A stretch of 64,000 bases of DNA, taken from Anoxynatronum sibiricum. GTDB lineage: Bacteria; Bacillota; Clostridia; Peptostreptococcales; Tindalliaceae. The notes beneath the pieces are model-generated. The model was not told the DNA's origin and searched no databases. It saw nothing but the letters and a program-made list of their open reading frames with translations. The stretch lies in assembly GCF_039414295.1 (NCBI RefSeq), contig NZ_JBCITM010000009.1:101875-165874 (forward strand), given 5' to 3'. Position numbers and translations under genes: made by a program. Each line of letters starts with the position of its first letter. The first letter of the stretch is position 1. Positions 59,537 to 64,000 of the stretch are shown in pieces.

Positions 59537-61168
59537 TTACCCTCTGTTCCAGCTGTTCTGGTAACGGTTACGATGGTAGGCAATGACCTTCTCCAGCTTA
59601 GCGATGACCCGCTGCCGGTTTCTGAAGTTTCCAGGAATACTGTCAAGTGCCGTATCCAGAAAGCCTTCAAACACCTGTGTCATATTGCCTTCTCCTGTCA
59701 GAAGAGCCACCGGGCGTTCTTTTCCCGGCCCGAGACTTCCCGCTAAAGCAGCCTGGTTTTCCTTGTAACCAAGACTCATGTTTAAATCCTGCCACAAGGG
59801 GTTTTTATTGGCCAGGTACACCTCATAATTGGGGTATTTTCGCAGGCGGTCCACCATGGATTCCAGCAGGCTGATCACCTGCTCTTCCTTTAGGCGCAGG
59901 GGTTTTGTGGTGAAACTTTCCAGTGGGTTCAACACTGCCTGAGTACCCCGGGAAAGCTGGTTCAGCAGATTAAGAGGCAGCACTTCCACATAACTGAAGT
60001 GGGGAATGTTTTTGCGGAAGGCTTCCAGTCGCTTTTGGTGCAACTGCAACCGCCGCCATCGTTCTTCGCTTTTAATGCCTTCCTGTACCATCAGCTGCTC
60101 ATACAGTGGCAGACTGAGGCTCGACCCCGACAACCCGTTTTTCCACCCAATCCAGGTGCCTGCCTCCTCTTCCAGCTTCACCACCTGCTCCATATAGCTT
60201 TCAAGCCGGGTAGCAGTATAAAAGCGCACCAGCGGCATACACTCTTTCAGCAGGCTTTGGTAGCTGCTTTCCAGAATTTTGGCCACCACAGGATCACGGA
60301 AGAAAAAAGTATAATACTGATCTTCCGGTGTCTCTTCATTGACAGAGGCAAACACCGCAGCTTGGTTACGAATTATGAAGTAGGTATTCTGAAAGGGCAG
60401 CTCCCGGTATCGGGGAAAATACCAGGAACGCACATTACCGGTTAAATGCAGGGGAATCCAGTATTTCATAATATTCAACAGATCGTCGTTTTCACGATCC
60501 ATGTGATGAATGATGGTTACCTGATGACCGCCGGTGAGAACTGCCGTTAGCTTTCGGTTCCATTCTGCCATGAAGACCGGGTCTTCCATCATCCAGCTCA
60601 GATTTTCCTGGCTGAGAAGCAACAGCTCCTGGGGCGGCTTCATTTCAAGCACCAGATCCAAAAACTCAATAACTGCTTTTCGCCGCCCGGAACGACCGGC
60701 ATGTAAATGATACTGGTGGAGGTTTCCACCAGTGGGTGCCGGGGCGTCCATTGAAGTGGGGGGAACCGGAGCCGTTTCCACATTCATCAGTTGCTGCATC
60801 AGATGAATCACCTGGCGCCCCTGGGCACTGGAAGGTGACATGCCTTCCTGGTTTTCCCCATTTTCCTCTGCGATCAGCCATTCCAGCAGAAACTGTTTCA
60901 GTGCCATTTCACTGTCGTCCAGATGCAGTTCGGCCGATTCGCCCAGAATACGTCTCAGCCGGTGTTGCAACAGGGCATCACTTTCCACATACTGTTCATA
61001 GAAAAAAAACACAACTTCTTTGACATAACCGGCACTGCGGGCAGGCAGGCGATTGCCGTGACGCCATTTACTGATCAGCGACGGATCAACACTCAACCTT
61101 TTCGCCATCCGACTGTTACTGATGCTGAACAGGTCCATCAAAGCGTTAAGCTTCTCTGCAAAATCCAT
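59537..61168 (-). CDS. Large HTH (XRE-like) regulator of unknown function
   Basis: This 543-residue protein starts with an XRE/Cro-type helix-turn-helix (about residues 19-43: MAKRLSVDPSLISKWRHGNRLP). The remaining 500 residues show no domain I recognise: they are predicted mixed helix and sheet, with regions such as VTIIHHMDRENDDLLNIMKY and LRLKEEQVISLLESMVDRLRKYP. No membrane segment, kinase or effector motif is visible. GGAGG precedes the ATG. It lies convergent to the arginase gene and divergent from ung. A role as a one-component sensor is plausible but unproven. Confidence 0.7.
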   Translation of the reverse strand: MDFAEKLNALMDLFSISNSRMAKRLSVDPSLISKWRHGNRLPARSAGYVKEVVFFFYEQYVESDALLQHRLRRILGESAELHLDDSEMALKQFLLEWLIAEENGENQEGMSPSSAQGRQVIHLMQQLMNVETAPVPPTSMDAPAPTGGNLHQYHLHAGRSGRRKAVIEFLDLVLEMKPPQELLLLSQENLSWMMEDPVFMAEWNRKLTAVLTGGHQVTIIHHMDRENDDLLNIMKYWIPLHLTGNVRSWYFPRYRELPFQNTYFIIRNQAAVFASVNEETPEDQYYTFFFRDPVVAKILESSYQSLLKECMPLVRFYTATRLESYMEQVVKLEEEAGTWIGWKNGLSGSSLSLPLYEQLMVQEGIKSEERWRRLQLHQKRLEAFRKNIPHFSYVEVLPLNLLNQLSRGTQAVLNPLESFTTKPLRLKEEQVISLLESMVDRLRKYPNYEVYLANKNPLWQDLNMSLGYKENQAALAGSLGPGKERPVALLTGEGNMTQVFEGFLDTALDSIPGNFRNRQRVIAKLEKVIAYHRNRYQNSWNRG

Positions 61169-61598
61169 AAAGGTTCCTCCATTTTCTCACAGCTTCCGTC
61201 AGCGCGTCTTCTCGTAGGCTTGATTGTCTCTCTCTTTTGTCATTCCTCACAGTCTTCTGAGCCAGTCACTTCATCACCAAACTTTTTCGTCTCAGATCCC
61301 CATGCTGACACCTCATCATCTGTGGTAACTGTCGTGATGACCGACTATTTTCTTGAGCACCCTTCGTAACCACTGGCATCTTTGATTTCTATAGATTTTC
61401 CAGCAGAAAGTGCGGTGATTCACTTTTTCTGAAGTCTTTAATTTTTAGCTTCTTATATCATGACAAAATTTAGCCACTGATGTCAAGGGCAATCCTGTTA
61501 AAATCCCGGAAATTGTCTTCTTTCTGATGATTTCCGTCGACTATTAGCGCAAAATGCCTCAACTTACCGCTCTTTCTCTTATGACGACCCTTATTCCA
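61169..61598. other. Intergenic region between the HTH regulator and ung
   Basis: No gene is visible in about 430 bases. A TGATATAAG on the minus strand (about 61452-61460) may be an extended -10 promoter for the regulator, which would have a leader of nearly 300 bases. No recognisable RNA structure was found. Confidence 0.4.
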
Positions 61599-61627
61599 TT
61601 GAAGCCCTTCTGCAAAATTGTTACAAT
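61599..61627 (+). promoter_or_regulatory. Promoter of ung
   Basis: TTGAAG (61599-61604) and TACAAT (61622-61627) are 17 bases apart. Confidence 0.65.
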
Positions 61628-61663
61628 ATAGAAGACGACTCAGCCGAAAGGATGTCTTCCAAA

Positions 61664-62365
61664 ATGGCACAAATTCTAAAAAATGACTGGCATCTGTCTC
61701 TATCTGCCGAATTTGACAAAGACTACTATCAAAAATTAAGAACATTTTTGATCCGGGAGTATAAGACCAACCAGGTGTATCCACCCATGCATGATATTTT
61801 CAATGCCCTGCACTACACTTCCCTGGCTGATGTGAAGGTGCTGTTGCTGGGACAGGACCCTTACCATGGGGAGAAACAGGCCCACGGCCTTTCCTTCTCG
61901 GTGCTGCCCGGTCAGCAAATCCCCCCCTCCCTTCAAAACATCTATCAGGAGCTGCAGGATGATCTGGGCTGCACCATTCCCACCCATGGATATCTGAAAA
62001 AATGGGCTGACCAGGGGGTGCTGCTCCTTAACACGGTGCTGACCGTCAGAGCCCATGAAGCCCATTCCCATAAAGACATGGGGTGGGAACTGTTCACCGA
62101 TGCAGTGATTCGTGTCATCAATGATCAAAGTCGCCCCATTGTCATTTTTCTGTGGGGAAAACCAGCGCAAGCCAAAGAAAAAATGCTCACCAATCCTCAT
62201 CATCTCATTTTAAAAGCACCTCACCCAAGCCCCTTATCGGCTTATCGGGGATTTTTTGGATGCAAGTGCTTCAGTCAGGCAAATGTGTTTTTAACCTCTC
62301 ACGGCATTGATCCCATTGACTGGCAAATTGAACCGCTGGCCGCCAGACCCACTTCTGAAGGATGA
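61664..62365 (+). CDS. ung: Uracil-DNA glycosylase
   Basis: This 233-residue repair enzyme removes uracil from DNA. The water-activating motif GQDPYHG (about residues 63-69), VLLLNTVLTVRAHEAHSH and the leucine-loop motif APHPSPLSAYRGFFGC are intact, all diagnostic of family 1 UDG. The ATG at 61664 (MAQILKNDW) matches the family start; the ATG at 61652 overlaps the ribosome-binding site. It has its own promoter and is followed by ilvE with a separate promoter. Confidence 0.95.
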   Translation: MAQILKNDWHLSLSAEFDKDYYQKLRTFLIREYKTNQVYPPMHDIFNALHYTSLADVKVLLLGQDPYHGEKQAHGLSFSVLPGQQIPPSLQNIYQELQDDLGCTIPTHGYLKKWADQGVLLLNTVLTVRAHEAHSHKDMGWELFTDAVIRVINDQSRPIVIFLWGKPAQAKEKMLTNPHHLILKAPHPSPLSAYRGFFGCKCFSQANVFLTSHGIDPIDWQIEPLAARPTSEG

Positions 62366-62394
62366 TGGCGGCAGCCTCACATCAGCCTTCAATA

Positions 62395-62403
62395 TGATAT
62401 AAT
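62395..62403 (+). promoter_or_regulatory. Extended -10 promoter of ilvE
   Basis: TGATATAAT at 62395-62403 is an extended -10 box; the -35 region is poor. It is about 58 bases before the start codon. Confidence 0.55.
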
Positions 62404-62460
62404 AGGACTGAAGTGAATCGCCACTTTCACAGTTACCTACCAATATACAGGAGGGATTAT

Positions 62461-63486
62461 ATGAGCACATCGGTATCCATTGATTGGAGTCAACTGGGAT
62501 TTTCGTACTTTAAAACCCCTTACCGCTACATTGCCCGCTGGAAAGACGGCCAATGGAACGCAGGAGAACTGACAGAAGACAACACCCTGCACATCAGCGA
62601 ATCTTCTACAGCCCTGCACTATGGCCAGCAGTGTTTTGAGGGTCTGAAGGCTTACCGTACCAAAGATGGCAGTGTGCAGCTCTTCCGCCCCGACCAGAAT
62701 GCCCGGCGGATGCATCAGAGCTGTGACCGTGTGTTAATGCCACGGGTACCTGAGGACATGTTCATTGACGCCTGCCTTCAGGTGGTAAAAGCCAACCTGG
62801 ACTACGTCCCTCCTTACGGCACCGGCGCCACCCTTTATTTACGACCCTTTGTCATTGGTGTGGGCGACAACATTGGCGTGAAGCCGGCTCCCGAGTTCAT
62901 TTTCAGTGTCTTCTGCCTGCCGGTGGGCCCTTACTTCAAGGGCGGTATGGCTCCCGTAAACTTTATGGTTTCTGAGTTTGACCGGGCTGCACCCTATGGC
63001 ACCGGAGCCGCCAAGGTGGGGGGCAACTACGCCGGCAGCCTGATGCCCCACGAACAGGCAGTGGAACAGGGCTTTGCCGACTGCATTTACCTGGATCCCC
63101 TGACCCATACCAAAATTGAGGAAGTGGGAGCCGCCAACTTCTTTGGCATCACCAAAGACAATGAGTTTGTCACCCCCAAATCACCTTCCATTCTTCCCAG
63201 TATCACCAAGTACTCCCTGTTGTATCTGGCAGAGCACTATCTGAAGATGAAGGTTTCTGAACGGGATGTTCTCATTGACCATCTGGATGAGTTCGCCGAG
63301 GCCGGCGCCTGCGGCACCGCTGCTGTCATCACTCCCATTGGCGGTGTTTCTTACAAGGGCAAGCTTCATGTGTTCCACAGTGAAACCGAAGTGGGCCCCG
63401 TAACGAAAAAGCTCTACGACACCCTTTGCGGTATTCAGTTCGGTGATGTGGAAGCCCCTGAGGGCTGGCTGGTAAAGTTGGATTAA
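62461..63486 (+). CDS. ilvE: Branched-chain amino acid aminotransferase
   Basis: This 341-residue PLP enzyme interconverts branched-chain amino acids and their 2-oxo acids. The PLP lysine is Lys185 in GAAKVGGNYAGS; other motifs are YGQQCFEGLKAYR, LYLRPFVIGVG and EVGAANFFGI. This is the longer eukaryote-like BCAT type. The ATG at 62461 lies behind AGGAGG; the 16 upstream codons in frame are untranslated leader. In Stickland fermenters it feeds branched-chain amino acid oxidation as well as biosynthesis. Confidence 0.94.
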   Translation: MSTSVSIDWSQLGFSYFKTPYRYIARWKDGQWNAGELTEDNTLHISESSTALHYGQQCFEGLKAYRTKDGSVQLFRPDQNARRMHQSCDRVLMPRVPEDMFIDACLQVVKANLDYVPPYGTGATLYLRPFVIGVGDNIGVKPAPEFIFSVFCLPVGPYFKGGMAPVNFMVSEFDRAAPYGTGAAKVGGNYAGSLMPHEQAVEQGFADCIYLDPLTHTKIEEVGAANFFGITKDNEFVTPKSPSILPSITKYSLLYLAEHYLKMKVSERDVLIDHLDEFAEAGACGTAAVITPIGGVSYKGKLHVFHSETEVGPVTKKLYDTLCGIQFGDVEAPEGWLVKLD

Positions 63487-63532
63487 TCAGGATAACGAAA
63501 GTAGTCATGAAACAACATAGCGTAACCATGGA

Positions 63533-63580
63533 AAACGCCCTAAAGATCGGCTTGACGGCCGGTGTTCAGGGCGTTTCTTT
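63533..63580 (+). terminator. Intrinsic terminator of ilvE
   Basis: Stem AAACGCCCT/AGGGCGTTT encloses CGGC/GCCG; the following TTTCTTTT serves as a T-run. Confidence 0.85.
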
Positions 63581-63667
63581 TGGTGGGTTGAGGGTTTCTC
63601 CATTGAAAACACTTTTATAACACATCCCTCGGGTCTTCTCTCATCTGCTCAATCAAGACACTCCGAA

Positions 63668-64000
63668 TGTCAATGAATTTCTGAGCCGCGCGCTGATGAA
63701 TTTTTGAGCCATTGTGCTCGCCAATTTGTGAGCCAATAGCTTCGTTACTGTCTTTGCTTTTGATCTTTGACTAAGTAACACAAAAAGTTCGTCGTCGAGG
63801 CTGTTAAGATGTGGTCAACGCCAGAGGCGTTGTCCAAGCGGTTGTGGGCTCTGTGGGTAACTCCACTTGAGGAGTTATCCATAGAATCCACAATTGCAGC
63901 AACTTAATAGCCTGTCACCCCTGCTCCATTCGATAAGATGGGTTGTTCATATTAAGGATGTGGGACCGAAAAGTAAGTCGATCCACCAATGCCGTAATCA
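63668..64000. mobile_element. IS21-family insertion sequence, one end (continues beyond window)
   Basis: The element begins at TGTCAATG (63668) and shows three copies of the motif AATTTnTGAGCC at 63676-63687, 63699-63710 and 63723-63734, spaced about 23-24 bases, as in the multiple transposase-binding sites of IS21-family ends. The remaining non-coding part has two small hairpins (CAACGCC/GGCGTTG, AACTCC/GGAGTT). The end of an IstB gene follows. The rest lies outside the window. Confidence 0.82.
63915..63998 (-). CDS. istB: IstB-like ATPase of IS21-family element (C-terminal end only)
   Basis: The last 27 residues of an IstB-type transposition helper ATPase are visible on the minus strand, reading ITALVDRLTFRSHILNM and then SYRMEQG before a TGA stop. 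The pattern LxDRLTxRSHxLxMxxxSYR is typical of the IstB C-terminus. The 5' part, including the P-loop, lies beyond the right edge, so whether the gene is intact is unknown. Confidence 0.75.
   Translation of the reverse strand: MTALVDRLTFRSHILNMNNPSYRMEQG

Overview
The window looks like a chromosome segment from an anaerobic, amino-acid-fermenting (Stickland) member of the Clostridia, probably from a salty or alkaline habitat. The evidence is a complete selenium-dependent glycine reductase locus, a second reductase component B (betaine type), a BCCT betaine transporter, an NhaC Na+/H+ antiporter and a nine-gene operon for a Na+-type F1Fo ATPase (N-ATPase). Three genes read through an in-frame TGA as selenocysteine. 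The genus (Natronincola, Tindallia or Anoxynatronum type) is only a guess.

Layout. 1-3.3 kb (+): end of an ABC importer (two permeases), a PHP hydrolase and a metallophosphoesterase. 3.3-7.4 kb (-): M20 peptidase, amidohydrolase and a BTAD regulator. 7.6-9.1 kb (-): NhaC. 9.4-14.5 kb (-): a TetR-controlled ABC export or remodelling operon (TetR, ATPase, FtsX-type permease, HlyD-type adaptor). 14.8-17.4 kb (-): TagO/WecA-type transferase, dCMP deaminase, HisKA_2 kinase. 17.9-24.5 kb (-): gltB and the UPF0210/ACT pair. 25.1-28.9 kb (+): amt-glnK-glnA and an ANTAR antiterminator, behind a long structured leader. 29.1-36.9 kb (-): N-ATPase operon with a coupled MFS gene. 37.2-41.6 kb (-): grdI-grdH-BCCT. 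41.9-51.3 kb (+): TetR, glycine riboswitch, grdX-grdE-grdB, then trxB-trxA-grdA and grdC-grdD. 51.8-59.4 kb: GAF kinase, xdhC and yqeB (selenium-dependent molybdenum hydroxylase accessory genes), QueG-like Fe-S protein, chemoreceptor, cupin, arginase. 59.5-63.5 kb: large HTH regulator, ung, ilvE. The right edge cuts an IS21-family element.

How it fits together. Betaine enters through the BCCT carrier and is reduced by GrdI/GrdH; glycine is reduced by GrdE/GrdB. Both feed the shared GrdA/GrdC/GrdD and thioredoxin proteins, giving acetyl phosphate. The N-ATPase and NhaC imply a sodium economy. Nitrogen assimilation (Amt, GlnK, GlnA, GltB) is probably controlled by RNA antitermination through the ANTAR protein, with the orphan HisKA_2 kinase as a likely partner.

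Most unusual. A small non-coding element with ends TGAAGAC/GTCTTCA occurs four times, each time just 3' of a gene's transcription-terminator hairpin. In three of the four the terminator hairpin, with its locus-specific sequence, is present on both sides of the element, as though insertion duplicated the whole terminator. A second lead is the amt leader, where a hexaloop hairpin with A1/G4 overlaps the 5' arm of an intrinsic terminator.
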